Positions 42,542 through 51,521 are shown, numbered from the stretch's first letter. The stretch is DNA of 64,000 nt from Paenibacillus xylanexedens (GCF_007680605.1 NZ_VEIO01000002.1:1-64000), one strand, 5' to 3'. Notes: generated from the sequence alone by a model not told the origin. A program made the numbers and translations.

Positions 42542-42567
42542 TAGACCGCCTCACTTGAGGCGGTCTA
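42542..42567 (+). terminator. Perfect 11-bp hairpin after the DUF4132 gene
   Basis: TAGACCGCCTC-ACTT-GAGGCGGTCTA, about 44 bases after the stop codon. The following T tract is delayed, so termination is likely but not certain. Confidence 0.55.
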
Positions 42568-42776
42568 TTGGTTATACCATTTTTTAATGAGAGAAGCAGC
42601 GGTGTAATCTATGCATTGGATTGGCCTATATAATAGTGTTGTTTGCAGATGCTGAGGATGACAGGATATGTTAAGATATACGCAGGAATCAAGGTACATA
42701 CGAATCGGTACACGAGTAAGTATGAATGGGATTCTGAGCTACATTATGTTTTCAGGCAAAGGAGAGTGCACAAGAC

Positions 42777-43229
42777 ATGTTAATGGTACCTTATCGGGAG
42801 CAGGATCACGCCAAGTTAGTAGCCATCTGGGAGCGTGCTGTTCGAGCAACGCATACATTTCTGGAGGAGCACCACATTCTGTTTTATAAAAAGATGGTCA
42901 GTGAAGCATTGGAACAAAAACAAGTAGAAATATGGGAAGCGCTGGATACTGAACAAGAACCGATCGCTTTCATCGGTCTGGACAATAGCTTTATTGAGAT
43001 GCTGTTCGTGGACGAGTATTTTCAGGGACAGGGCGTTGGGCGATTTCTGATTCATCAAACGATGAAAATGAAGGGCACTGAGCTTAGAGTAGATGTAAAT
43101 GAGCAGAATGAGGATGCAGCCCGGTTTTATGAGAAGATGGGATTTGTACAGACAGGACGATCTGAACTGGACAGCTCAGGTAATCCTTTTCCGTTGCTTC
43201 ATCTGGAGATGAAGCGAGCAGAGGCTTAA
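42777..43229 (+). CDS. GNAT-family N-acetyltransferase
   Basis: This 150-residue protein has the GNAT fold: beta strand IEMLFVDEYFQGQGVGRFLI (residues about 76-95) with the acetyl-CoA-binding Q/R-x-x-G-x-G/A motif (QGQGVG), and the C-terminal NEQNEDAARFYEKMGF motif. AAAGGAG lies ten bases before the ATG. It resembles E. coli YjaB-type enzymes. The acceptor substrate is unknown. Monocistronic. Confidence 0.88.
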   Translation: MLMVPYREQDHAKLVAIWERAVRATHTFLEEHHILFYKKMVSEALEQKQVEIWEALDTEQEPIAFIGLDNSFIEMLFVDEYFQGQGVGRFLIHQTMKMKGTELRVDVNEQNEDAARFYEKMGFVQTGRSELDSSGNPFPLLHLEMKRAEA

Positions 43230-43354
43230 TTAGGGGAAATCATCTGTCAGGCTTGAGTGAGAATGGTTTAAAATGAATCTGAATTACTTCGCATGTTTGG
43301 TTCAGTGCGGCTATTCATCAAGCCTGTCGAGTAAAGTGACGACAGGTAAAAGTA

Positions 43355-43400
43355 AAAACCCCGGTGGTAACTCCTGTATGGGAGTTACCACCGGGGTTTT
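43355..43400. terminator. Strong bidirectional terminator
   Basis: A perfect 20-bp inverted repeat, AAAACCCCGGTGGTAACTCC (43355-43374) with its complement at 43381-43400 and a six-base loop. It separates the GNAT gene from the convergent FocA/NirC gene. A smaller inverted repeat, CCTGTCG/CGACAGG, lies just before it (43323-43346). Confidence 0.92.
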
Positions 43401-43465
43401 GAGTCTCCCTTACTGGTGAACCGCGGTCATTAAACCGGGCAGGGAGGGGCTATTTTTCAAAAAAA

Positions 43466-44257
43466 TTAATGTTTCTCTTCCTCGTCCAGGAACGGTTTGT
43501 TTACTGCATAATACATGAAGCCCATCAGCAACACGCCCCCCACCAGATTACCAAGCGTCACAGGCACCAGGTTGTGAATCACACCACCGAACGAGATCGT
43601 GCCCGGGTGGTTTAACACAAGCGCAATCGCAAACGTACACATATTCGCAATGCTGTGCTCATATCCCGAGATGAAAAAGCAGAACACAAAGAGCATCATG
43701 GCAAACATTTTGGCACCATTCTCTTTCATAAACATCGGCACAAAGAACGCCAGGCACACAAGCCAGTTACAGAGGATTCCGCGGAAAAAGAGCTGCATCG
43801 CCGGGGCTTCCATTTTGTGCTCGACTACACTTAGCAGAAAACCGTTAACTTGGGCTGAATCAAATAGTCCCGTCAGGTAGATCAGCAACGCGAACACCGC
43901 CGCTCCCATCAGATTTCCGCTATAGCTCGCAATCCACAGCTTAACGACTTCAAGCCAGCGCAGCTTTTTGCGTAATGCCGCATAGGTGTAATAAAACGTA
44001 TTGCCTGTAAATAAGTCACCGCCGCCATAGGCAATCAAAATAATTGCCGCACCGAACGTAATGGCCGCCATCGGGTATGTAAACGGGGAATTCTCCATAT
44101 AGAAGAAATTGCCCGTCTTAAAAGCCACGATGACCCCGAAGCCGATAAACATGCTGGCCAGCATGGAGCGTGACAGATATCGCAGCAAACTTTGCTTGTA
44201 GATTTTGTGTTTCTTCATAGCAAGCTGCTCGACACCCCGTAAACCTTCCGTTTCCAT
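43466..44257 (-). CDS. Formate/nitrite transporter (FocA/NirC family)
   Basis: This 263-residue channel has six helices, with family elements SMLASMFIGFGVIVAF, YGGGDLFTGNTFYY (the conserved GxELFTGN region), GNLMGAAVFALL, RGILCNWLVCLAFF and GYEHSIANM (with the pore histidine). It carries formate or nitrite across the membrane as a pentamer. GGAGGCGAATT precedes the ATG. A TATAAT (44304-44299 on the minus strand) lies 40 bases upstream without a good -35. The nas genes lie within 10 kb, which makes nitrite a reasonable substrate, but no GlnR-type box was found here. Confidence 0.88.
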   Translation of the reverse strand: METEGLRGVEQLAMKKHKIYKQSLLRYLSRSMLASMFIGFGVIVAFKTGNFFYMENSPFTYPMAAITFGAAIILIAYGGGDLFTGNTFYYTYAALRKKLRWLEVVKLWIASYSGNLMGAAVFALLIYLTGLFDSAQVNGFLLSVVEHKMEAPAMQLFFRGILCNWLVCLAFFVPMFMKENGAKMFAMMLFVFCFFISGYEHSIANMCTFAIALVLNHPGTISFGGVIHNLVPVTLGNLVGGVLLMGFMYYAVNKPFLDEEEKH

Positions 44258-44506
44258 AATTCGCCTCCTGTATGTAATGAATCATCCAACTTTTCTACAT
44301 TATACCTGTAATTTGCTTCAATAGTGGACCGAAATGAAAGAATTTAAACTATAGATTATTAGATCGCCGAGAATCCGAAGGCTGGCGTATGTATGATTGT
44401 ACAGAAATCTTCAAGATAGGAACCTTAACGTAGAAACGCTTAACGAGATAAACTAATGTATAAACAACTCACGTAGGGTACCCTTCCACAAGGGAAGGGC
44501 TTTAAT

Positions 44507-44920
44507 CTATTTGGGATCAGGCTCCTGCTTGTATTGCTCCACGGGAAAAGGGAACATGCAACTCTGCCAAATGTCATTCAGTTGTGCTTCTGTCCGTTCA
44601 TGCGGAACATGCTCTTCGGCGTAAGACCGTTCCAGCTTATTGCGCATAAAGGCTTCCGCATGGGGATTAGGGCGAGAGTGAAACTGTTTGGCATATTCGC
44701 CGTGAACGTCTGCTTCTCTCAGTTTGCTTAGTGCACTATTTAATAAAGGGCTGCCTGCATACAACAAGGATTCAGTCTCTTCACATTCAAATTTGAGAAA
44801 AAGAAGTGCCTTCTGAATGGCATGAATCTCGCCTTGAGTAAGATGTACTGTTTGAGTCGTTTCTTCTGTTAAACGTTCGCCAGCTTGATCTGGTGATTGC
44901 TGTTTGTCGTTCGAATTCAT
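44507..44920 (-). CDS. Hypothetical protein, last gene of a four-gene cluster
   Basis: This 137-residue polar protein is not assigned to any family. It is predicted mainly helical (HLTQGEIHAIQKALLFLKFECEE...) with no signal peptide or membrane segment and a proline-rich C-terminus. Its ATG overlaps the stop of the previous gene (TAATG), so it is co-translated with the HEAT-like protein. No clear terminator follows; a CCCTTCC/GGAAGGG hairpin lies nearby at about 44480-44500. Confidence 0.7.
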   Translation of the reverse strand: MNSNDKQQSPDQAGERLTEETTQTVHLTQGEIHAIQKALLFLKFECEETESLLYAGSPLLNSALSKLREADVHGEYAKQFHSRPNPHAEAFMRNKLERSYAEEHVPHERTEAQLNDIWQSCMFPFPVEQYKQEPDPK

Positions 44921-45450
44921 TAATGATCACGACCCGAGATAGATTGAAGTTCCCGTGCTGCCGAAGTACCGAAATCGGGATGCGTTTGCAGTGATTCTAG
45001 CGCCAACACAGCATGTGGGAGATGTTTGTTTGCTTTTACAATATCAAAAGCAGCACTTTGAACCAGGATGTAGGCTTCCGCTTGAATAACATCCAGAGCC
45101 AGCTGAATTTCTGCTTCGGTAACGGGGAGAAGAGCTAACGCTAGTAGAGCATAAATCTGTACATCCTCGTCTTCTTCGGGATTACGTACCAGCTGTCCTG
45201 CAGCTTCACGGATGTTAGGCAAGAGGGGAGAAGTTTCTGCCATACCGAGGGCACGCCAAGCTTCGATACGTACTAAATCTTCCTCCTGCATATTCATACC
45301 AAGAGCAAGGACTTGCGCAGTGAGTTCAGCATCATGTAATTCGATGATCTGACGAAGTGCTTCCTGTTTTTCTCCTGATGTGGCTACATCAAAATGAGGA
45401 GATCCAATTGCAACATGTTTTTCTTTATCTTCATTAGACATGTATATCAT
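44920..45450 (-). CDS. HEAT-repeat-like small protein
   Basis: This 176-residue alpha-helical protein has alternating helices such as LVRIEAWRALGMAETSPLLPN, VQIYALLALALLPVTEAE and YILVQSAAFDIVKANK, the pattern of HEAT or PBS-lyase-like repeats. Such proteins usually bind other proteins. AGGAGGTGA precedes the start; ATG at 45450 or 45441 are both possible. It follows the immunity-like gene by 17 bases. Confidence 0.72.
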   Translation of the reverse strand: MIYMSNEDKEKHVAIGSPHFDVATSGEKQEALRQIIELHDAELTAQVLALGMNMQEEDLVRIEAWRALGMAETSPLLPNIREAAGQLVRNPEEDEDVQIYALLALALLPVTEAEIQLALDVIQAEAYILVQSAAFDIVKANKHLPHAVLALESLQTHPDFGTSAARELQSISGRDH

Positions 45451-45467
45451 TCACCTCCTGAATAAGT

Positions 45468-45686
45468 TCAAGATTGGGGTGGGAGTTGAATTGGGCGTAC
45501 TTGAAGCGCCTCCTCTATGACCTGCTCCGCGGTTAACTCACGTTCGTCCCAAAAAATCAGATTGCTAACCTCTGCATAAGGCAAAGCCTCCTGCACCTCT
45601 GTTAACATATCATCCAACTCTTGCTCCGTCCCTTCCGCGTTCATGATTTTGCGAACTAATACGACGAGATGTTCATGATTGGACAT
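45468..45686 (-). CDS. Colicin/pyocin-DNase immunity-like protein
   Basis: This 72-residue acidic protein starts at the ATG at 45686, which has AGGAGG upstream; a longer frame reaching 45773 has no ribosome-binding site. The pattern VRKIMNAEGTEQELDDMLTE followed by VSNLIFWDE matches the Im2/Im9 family (ICNADTSSEEELVKLV...SDLIYYP), which binds and blocks HNH DNase colicins. The conserved acidic helix and the aromatic pair are kept (here FW in place of YY). No DNase toxin is seen nearby. It could be an orphan immunity protein or have a different partner. Confidence 0.75.
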   Translation of the reverse strand: MSNHEHLVVLVRKIMNAEGTEQELDDMLTEVQEALPYAEVSNLIFWDERELTAEQVIEEALQVRPIQLPPQS

Positions 45687-45741
45687 TACAGTACCTCCTG
45701 AATAATGAAATGTATTAAATGAGAAGGTGGTGCAGGCTCGT

Positions 45742-46044
45742 TTAGTCGGACATAGGCTCGTCCCATCGATCATATTTTACGAAAATGGGTAGCATTTTTG
45801 GTGCTAATGTGAGATCTGGGCCAGCACCTTTTGACGCCCTATAAGAAATGATATATTCCCCAAAGTGCGGCTCATATTCAAAGTGTTCAAATGTGATCGT
45901 TTGATCTGGATATTTGACAGCTACGTATAAGGTTGTAGCTCCTCTAGCCAGCAATTCCTTCACCAGAGGGATCTGAGCAGAGAGCAAAAATACAATCAGC
46001 ACAATGATAGCGCGTTTCATGTAACGTTTAAGAAAACGAGTCAA
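45742..46044 (-). CDS. Small exported or membrane-anchored protein
   Basis: This protein of about 100 residues has a basic N-terminus and one hydrophobic segment (AIIVLIVFLLSAQIPLV) and then a polar beta-rich domain, so it is a single-pass or secreted protein. TTG at 46044 is preferred because GGGGG lies about seven bases upstream; TTG at 46050 is too close. It is first in a minus-strand cluster with the immunity-like, HEAT-like and hypothetical genes. Not recognised. Confidence 0.65.
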   Translation of the reverse strand: MTRFLKRYMKRAIIVLIVFLLSAQIPLVKELLARGATTLYVAVKYPDQTITFEHFEYEPHFGEYIISYRASKGAGPDLTLAPKMLPIFVKYDRWDEPMSD

Positions 46045-46127
46045 AGACAAAACCCCCTATCTGAAGACCAGTCTAAGCATTAGTCTATCATTGATAAGGG
46101 GAAAGTTCATGGTAAAAAGGTCGTTGT

Positions 46128-47138
46128 TTAGTGCATCGTAATCGCGATATTGCCGAACTGCTCGCCTTTTTCCATGCGTTCAAACGCCTGTGCCGTATTT
46201 TGCAGTGGATAAGTGCTGTCTACCACAGGGTGAATCTTATGTTTTTTTACCCAATCCAGCATCTGCACAAACTCCTCACGGCTGCCCATAGAAGTGCCGA
46301 TCAAGCTGATCTGCGGAAAAAAGATCGAACGAATCGGCAGATGTAAATCATCGCCTGAACTTGCGCCAAACATCACAATTCGCCCGCCAGGTCTGATGAC
46401 ACTTTCGTATTTGGGAAACATCACGTGTCCAATGCTGTCCAGAATGATGTCTACAGGCTCGCCAGAATTCATCGTGTTATTCCAATCCGAATGACTATCC
46501 CAGGCTTGATCAGCCCCAAGACGCAATGCCTCCATTCGTTTAACCTCACTTCTGGAGGTTACGGTTACCTTGGCTCCAGAAGCTACAGCCATGAGCAGGG
46601 CATACGTAGCGACGCCACCTCCAATGCCCGGAATTAGAAGGTGCTCGCCTGCTTTCAGCCCGCCGCGAGTGAACAGCGCACGATAAGCCGTTAGCGCGGA
46701 CAGAGACAATACACCAGCTTCGATCCAGGAGAGATGTTCAGGTTTGGGCAGCACATTGCTGGCAGGCAACGTGATATATTGTGCTAGTGTTCCATCCGAA
46801 GGGCCTCCGACTATATCTGGAACGACAGGTACGTCTGCGGTATGCTCCCAGCCAAGCGTCGGATGAATGATGACTTCTTGGCCTATGGAGATATGTTGCA
46901 CGTCTTTGCCGACTTCAACCACAATGCCTGCCCCGTCCGATCCGGGAATAAGCGGCGTGTCTTGAGGCGTACGATCTGACATAATGAAGAGATCCCGGTG
47001 ATTAAGTCCAGCTGCGCGAAGCTCTACAACGACTTGTCCGAGGCCTGCTTCAGGTGTTGGACAGGTTGAATATTGAAGACCTTCAAGGCCGGGTTGACCT
47101 GAATGTATAATTGCATTCATCGTTTTGGATACGTTCAT
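46128..47138 (-). CDS. Quinone-oxidoreductase-like MDR dehydrogenase
   Basis: This 336-residue NAD(P)H-dependent enzyme of the medium-chain dehydrogenase family has AAGLNHRDLFI, LIPGSDGAGIVVEVG and a Rossmann fold with GIGGGVATYALLMAVASGAKVTVTSRS. The cysteine cluster that binds structural zinc is absent and the catalytic zinc ligands are poor, so it is more like zinc-free quinone reductases (B. subtilis YogA type). GGGAGGTAAC precedes the ATG. It is divergent from a LysR gene, which may control it. Confidence 0.88.
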   Translation of the reverse strand: MNVSKTMNAIIHSGQPGLEGLQYSTCPTPEAGLGQVVVELRAAGLNHRDLFIMSDRTPQDTPLIPGSDGAGIVVEVGKDVQHISIGQEVIIHPTLGWEHTADVPVVPDIVGGPSDGTLAQYITLPASNVLPKPEHLSWIEAGVLSLSALTAYRALFTRGGLKAGEHLLIPGIGGGVATYALLMAVASGAKVTVTSRSEVKRMEALRLGADQAWDSHSDWNNTMNSGEPVDIILDSIGHVMFPKYESVIRPGGRIVMFGASSGDDLHLPIRSIFFPQISLIGTSMGSREEFVQMLDWVKKHKIHPVVDSTYPLQNTAQAFERMEKGEQFGNIAITMH

Positions 47139-47332
47139 GGATGTTACCTCCCTGTATGATATAAGTTATTCTGTCATCGTTCTTAGAGCTCTTATAAGGT
47201 AGATAGACGACTCATTACGGAGTCATTGTACAGGTGAGATGGAAACACGTAAAATAAACAAAAATGAAGGTCAGTATCATGAATATTGATAGATAAGAAA
47301 CGTTCACATAAAAACAAGCAGGTGAAAAGCAA

Positions 47333-48193
47333 ATGGATGCAGGTGATTTGAAAATATTCCAGGCGGTTGCCCGCGAAGGCAGTATCAGCAAAGCCGCTAT
47401 TGTACTTAATTATGTTCAGTCCAACGTGACCACACGGATCAAACAATTGGAAGATCAGCTTCAAGTGCCGTTATTTCATCGCTCTAATCGGGGGATGCTG
47501 CTCACTCCGGCAGGGGAGAACCTGCTGGGATACGCAGATCGAATATTGGAATTATTAGATGAAGCAGAGCAGGCCGCACAGGAAGGAAGTCCACCGACAG
47601 GAAACCTTCGTTTGGGTTCGATTGAGACTGCAGCCTCCCGTTTCCTGACACCGCTTCTGGCGGAGTACTGCGCATGTTATCCGAAGGTACGTTATTCCCT
47701 TGTCACTGGTGGCACACACGAGCTGAATCAGAAGGTTATCGCCCATGAGTTACATGGCGCTTTGGTGTATGGCCCGGTCAAACATGAGAAGCTGAATTAT
47801 ATAAAAATGTATGACGATGAACTGGTGCTCATCGTTAAACCGGGCGAACATGACATGTCAACACTGCTCAGCAAGCCGATGTTATTTTTTGAGGTTGGAT
47901 GCACGCACCGAGCTCAGGCGGAGGATTTTTTGAAAACCCAAGGGGTTCATTCATTAAACGTCATGGAATATGGGACACTCGATACCATTATTAACGGCGT
48001 TACTTCCGGGTTAGGCGTGTCCTTATTGCCCCGTTCTTCGGTGGTTCAAGCGGCATCCAGAGGTGAGGTAGACATTGTATCACTGCCTGATCCGTATTCT
48101 CGTTTGGAAGTAGGATTTGTGTATGCTCATGGTGAACATACTTCTAACGCACTTCAGGCTCTAGTGGAGATTATGACGATACCGGAACAGTAA
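47333..48193 (+). CDS. LysR-family transcriptional regulator
   Basis: This 286-residue protein has an N-terminal winged helix (MDAGDLKIFQAVAREGSISKAA, YVQSNVTTRIKQLEDQL, PLFHRSNRGMLLTPAG) and a two-lobe effector domain. Length is normal. The ATG is preceded by AGGTGA. It is divergent from the MDR dehydrogenase gene and 14 bases upstream of the threonine-aldolase-like gene, so either or both may be targets. Confidence 0.92.
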   Translation: MDAGDLKIFQAVAREGSISKAAIVLNYVQSNVTTRIKQLEDQLQVPLFHRSNRGMLLTPAGENLLGYADRILELLDEAEQAAQEGSPPTGNLRLGSIETAASRFLTPLLAEYCACYPKVRYSLVTGGTHELNQKVIAHELHGALVYGPVKHEKLNYIKMYDDELVLIVKPGEHDMSTLLSKPMLFFEVGCTHRAQAEDFLKTQGVHSLNVMEYGTLDTIINGVTSGLGVSLLPRSSVVQAASRGEVDIVSLPDPYSRLEVGFVYAHGEHTSNALQALVEIMTIPEQ

Positions 48194-48207
48194 AGGAGAG
48201 GTTGATT

Positions 48208-49302
48208 TTGGCAAATAACAAATTAACACTTACCGACGCATTCGGTCAGGCGGCGTACATTGTAGGCGGGCACGGCAGCCGCAAAGTGAAAGTGCTGCAG
48301 GAAGCGCTGGAACAGGTGGATGGAGAAACGTTCAGTGACCACTACGGGAATGGCTCAATCATTGATGAGTTTCAACAGGAGATGGCAGATGTGCTAGGGA
48401 AGGAATCGGCGGTTTTTTTCCCAAGTGGTACGATGGCGCAACAGATTGCACTTCGCATCTGGTGTGACCGGGCAGGTATCAAGCGAGTTGCGTATCATCC
48501 GCTGTCTCACCTGGAGATTCATGAAGAAGATGGGCTAAAGGAGCTGCATCAGATTGAAAGCATTTTGCTGGGCGAGGCGGATCGTTTGATTACACTGGGC
48601 GATGTGAAAGGGATTAAAGCGAAATACGCTTGTTTGTTACTTGAGCTACCGCAGCGTGAAATTGGCGGGCAACTGCCGGCTTACGAGGAACTGGAAGCAA
48701 TCTCGGCGTATTGCCGCGAGCAAGGGATCAAGCTGCATCTGGACGGAGCACGGCTGTTTGAGATCACACCTTATTATGGGAAAACACCTGCGGAGATTTG
48801 CAGTTTGTTTGATAGTGTATACATCTCTTTTTACAAAGGTATTGGCGGCATTGCAGGAGCTATTCTTGCTGGGGAACAGGACATCATGCAGGAATCCAAG
48901 GTGTGGAAACGGCGGCATGGCGGCGACTTGATCGGGTTGTACCCGTATATTCTCAGCTCCCGGTATTATTACAACGAACGTGTTGGCAAAATGGGACATT
49001 ATTACGAGCAGGCCAAGGAACTGGCCTCACTGTTTAATGCATGCCACGGAATCAGAACGGTTCCTGATCAGCCTGTGTCCAATATGTTTCACGTTCACTT
49101 TGCACTCGCAGCTTCCGAGGTAGAGCCCTTGCTCGTGCAGATGGCGCAGAAGTTTGATATCGCCATTACATCGTATCTGAACAAAACCGGAGGTAATAGC
49201 TGCTCATTCGAAATGTCGACAGGGGATCGATACGATACGGTGCCGCAGGACAAGCTACGAGCCGCACTAACTTGGCTGGATGGGGAGTTACAAAACAGAT
49301 GA
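48208..49302 (+). CDS. Threonine-aldolase-like PLP enzyme (beta-eliminating lyase family)
   Basis: This protein of about 364 residues has a fold-type I PLP pattern: DHYGNGSIIDEFQQEMA, FPSGTMAQQIAL, CLLLELPQREIGGQLP, LHLDGARLFE (PLP aspartate) and the Schiff-base lysine in YISFYKGIGGIAGA. These match low-specificity L-threonine aldolases, which split threonine to glycine and acetaldehyde, though related lyases cannot be excluded. TTG at 48208 is chosen because AAAGGAG is nine bases upstream; a TTG two codons earlier is too close. The stop overlaps the SUKH gene start. Confidence 0.88.
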   Translation: MANNKLTLTDAFGQAAYIVGGHGSRKVKVLQEALEQVDGETFSDHYGNGSIIDEFQQEMADVLGKESAVFFPSGTMAQQIALRIWCDRAGIKRVAYHPLSHLEIHEEDGLKELHQIESILLGEADRLITLGDVKGIKAKYACLLLELPQREIGGQLPAYEELEAISAYCREQGIKLHLDGARLFEITPYYGKTPAEICSLFDSVYISFYKGIGGIAGAILAGEQDIMQESKVWKRRHGGDLIGLYPYILSSRYYYNERVGKMGHYYEQAKELASLFNACHGIRTVPDQPVSNMFHVHFALAASEVEPLLVQMAQKFDIAITSYLNKTGGNSCSFEMSTGDRYDTVPQDKLRAALTWLDGELQNR

Positions 49303-49772
49303 GATCCGTGGAACTAGACCCGATTCGAGAGTTGTTGGTGCAAGCATATGGTACAACGATGGGAAGTGGCAGTAAACCTGAAACCGAGCAGGACATCGAG
49401 AATTTTGAGCAAAAGTACCAAGTGAAGCTTCCTGCGGCATACCGAGCGTTGTTGCTAGAATTCGGGGCCTGTAACTTTGGTGACCCCGCTTTGTATTCAG
49501 TAAAAGAGCTAGACTGGGCGTATCCCGAGTTTCTGGATGCATATCGAGAGTACGAGCAAGAATACGACCTGCCCGGCGGGCTTCAGCTTTTTCCAATCGG
49601 CGGATTTGGTGAGGGTAGTATAGCCGTTCTGGATGAGACCTCTGGCAAAGTGATGATGCTCATTCATGACAGCGGGGAGGATGTTCCGTTAGTAGAGATC
49701 GAGTCTGATTTTTGTGCAATCATGACGATGCATGCAGAGTCTGCCATCTGGGTGGAGGAGCAGATGAAGTAA
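49299..49772 (+). CDS. SMI1/KNR4 (SUKH) family protein
   Basis: This 157-residue protein has the SUKH-1 pattern TEQDIENFEQKYQVKLPAAYRALLLEFGACNFGD with FPIGGFGEGSIAVLDE and a trailing FCAIMTMH helix. SUKH proteins often neutralise polymorphic toxins, but many are stand-alone. The ATG overlaps the stop of the aldolase-like gene (ATGA), with GGGGAG 11 bases upstream. No toxin gene is next to it. Confidence 0.85.
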   Translation: MRSVELDPIRELLVQAYGTTMGSGSKPETEQDIENFEQKYQVKLPAAYRALLLEFGACNFGDPALYSVKELDWAYPEFLDAYREYEQEYDLPGGLQLFPIGGFGEGSIAVLDETSGKVMMLIHDSGEDVPLVEIESDFCAIMTMHAESAIWVEEQMK

Positions 49773-49800
49773 CGGGGAGAGGGGAGGTGTATCAGGTGTA

Positions 49801-50487
49801 ATGGATATTCGAAAGTTACGTTACTTTATCGCCGTGGCGGAGGAACTTCATTTCCATCGTGCGGCCGAAAGATTAAATATGACTCAGCCGCCGCTGAGCC
49901 AACAGATCCAAAATTTAGAAGAAGAACTAGGTGTTAAGCTGTTGGAACGTACGAAAAAGATGGTTAGGCTAACACCTGCGGGAGCCGTATTTCTGGATCA
50001 GGCAAGATTAATTTTGACTCAGCTTGAACGATCGATCCATCTCACACAGAAGGTTGACCAAGGCATCGTTGGTCATATAACGGTAGCTTTTGTGGATTCG
50101 GCTTCAGGCAGTATGATGGTCGATGTGTTAAGGCGATTTCGAGCAGCGTACCCACAGATCGAAATTACACTGCGTGAGATGGCATCTTCTGAACAGCTGC
50201 AGGCACTGCAAGATGGACAGATCCATATTGGATTTTTACGATATCAGGAGCATACGCCAAATGTGTCTTTCCAGATCTTCCAGGAAGAAACGTTAATGGT
50301 GGTGGTTCCAGACGATCACCCTTTGGCAGAGCAGATTCAAGTGTCGATTACTGACTTGGCGGACGGACATGAATCAGGGTGTGGTCACCCGTTTTATACA
50401 CATGGACAAGAACGACTAAACTATATTAACCTGTCAGGACAGGATTCCTCTCAATCCATTTTCCTAATATTTCATCCATTCGAGTGA
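49801..50487 (+). CDS. LysR-family regulator, truncated at the C-terminus (probable pseudogene)
   Basis: The first ~188 residues are a good CynR/BenM-type LysR protein: MDIRKLRYFIAVAEELHFHRAA, MTQPPLSQQIQNLEEELGVK, then effector lobe I up to ETLMVVVPDDHPLAE and VSITDLAD. After that the sequence (from about 50365) is unrelated to the family and stops at residue 228, whereas relatives have about 295. Roughly 105 residues, including most of lobe II, are missing. Its last 62 bases overlap the 3' end of the convergent aldo/keto reductase gene. A deletion is the likely cause. Confidence 0.75.
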   Translation: MDIRKLRYFIAVAEELHFHRAAERLNMTQPPLSQQIQNLEEELGVKLLERTKKMVRLTPAGAVFLDQARLILTQLERSIHLTQKVDQGIVGHITVAFVDSASGSMMVDVLRRFRAAYPQIEITLREMASSEQLQALQDGQIHIGFLRYQEHTPNVSFQIFQEETLMVVVPDDHPLAEQIQVSITDLADGHESGCGHPFYTHGQERLNYINLSGQDSSQSIFLIFHPFE

Positions 50488-51415
50488 GGATATCCTGATC
50501 CAGTTTCACACCGGAAGCTTTTACATTTTCCAGTACTTGTTCTGGCCCGGATGCCCCAATAATCACTGAGCTGACGTAGGGATGATGAAGAACCCAGGCA
50601 ACAGCGAGTTGAGGAAGAGTTAGACCTAGTTCCTTCGCTAGAGGAAGAAGCTGTTGTACAGCAGTCAGCACATCATCGTGCAACCAACGACCGGCGAGCT
50701 TGTTGAAGAAGGGTTTCCCTGCTTGGACTGCTGCTCGTGATCCGGGTGGCACTGCTTCATACGGAAGGTATTTACCCGATAGTATGCCTTGAGCGAGTGG
50801 AGACCATGTAATCTGTCCCAGACCTGCCTGTACACTTGCGGGCACAACTTCTTGCTCAATTACACGCCATAACATTGAATACTGCGGCTGACTCGCGATG
50901 AAAGGTACACGCAACTCTTTAGCTAGTACGGAGCCTTGCTCAATCTGAGCAGCTGTCCATTCACTAACCCCAATATAATGAACCTTGCCTTGACGAACAA
51001 GATCAGCAAATGCAAGGAATGTCTCTTCCAGTGGAGTGTGTATATCATAGCGGTGAGCGTAATAGACATCGATATAATCCGTTTGCAATCGTTGTAATGA
51101 AGCACTGCAGGCTTCCATAATATGTTTGCGGGAAAGTCCTCTGTTATTGTGACCTGGGCCGGTTGGATGACAGACTTTGGTGCATAGTTCAATACTCTCT
51201 CTTGGTACTCCCTTGAGAGCCTGTCCCAACACAGTTTCCGCCTTGGTATCCGAATATACGTCTGCCGTATCAAATGTCGTAATACCTGCCTCCAATGCAG
51301 CTTGGACACAAGCTTGTGCTGTTGGATCATCAACTTGTGATCCATGTGTAATCCAGTTGCCCAGCGAAATCTCGCTGACGGTTAAACCGCTGTTTCCCAA
51401 TTTGCGATATTCCAT
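50426..51415 (-). CDS. Aldo/keto reductase
   Basis: This 329-residue TIM-barrel oxidoreductase has the AKR signatures FDTADVYSDTKAETVLG (catalytic aspartate and tyrosine), a lysine in LCTKV, DYIDVYYAHRYD (catalytic histidine) and the NADPH-binding IIGASGPEQVLENVKA. It resembles the Kv-beta/YghZ branch. AAGGAGG eight bases before the ATG supports the start. The 3' end overlaps the truncated LysR frame. Substrate unknown. Confidence 0.9.
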   Translation of the reverse strand: MEYRKLGNSGLTVSEISLGNWITHGSQVDDPTAQACVQAALEAGITTFDTADVYSDTKAETVLGQALKGVPRESIELCTKVCHPTGPGHNNRGLSRKHIMEACSASLQRLQTDYIDVYYAHRYDIHTPLEETFLAFADLVRQGKVHYIGVSEWTAAQIEQGSVLAKELRVPFIASQPQYSMLWRVIEQEVVPASVQAGLGQITWSPLAQGILSGKYLPYEAVPPGSRAAVQAGKPFFNKLAGRWLHDDVLTAVQQLLPLAKELGLTLPQLAVAWVLHHPYVSSVIIGASGPEQVLENVKASGVKLDQDILTRMDEILGKWIERNPVLTG

Positions 51416-51521
51416 TTGTCATGCCTCCTTACTAATCTGGACTCCATTGTAGCAAGTGCAGATAATTAGGTGAAATATCTATTAAGCGCATGATTGATAT
51501 GGAAAACATATCACAGGTTAA

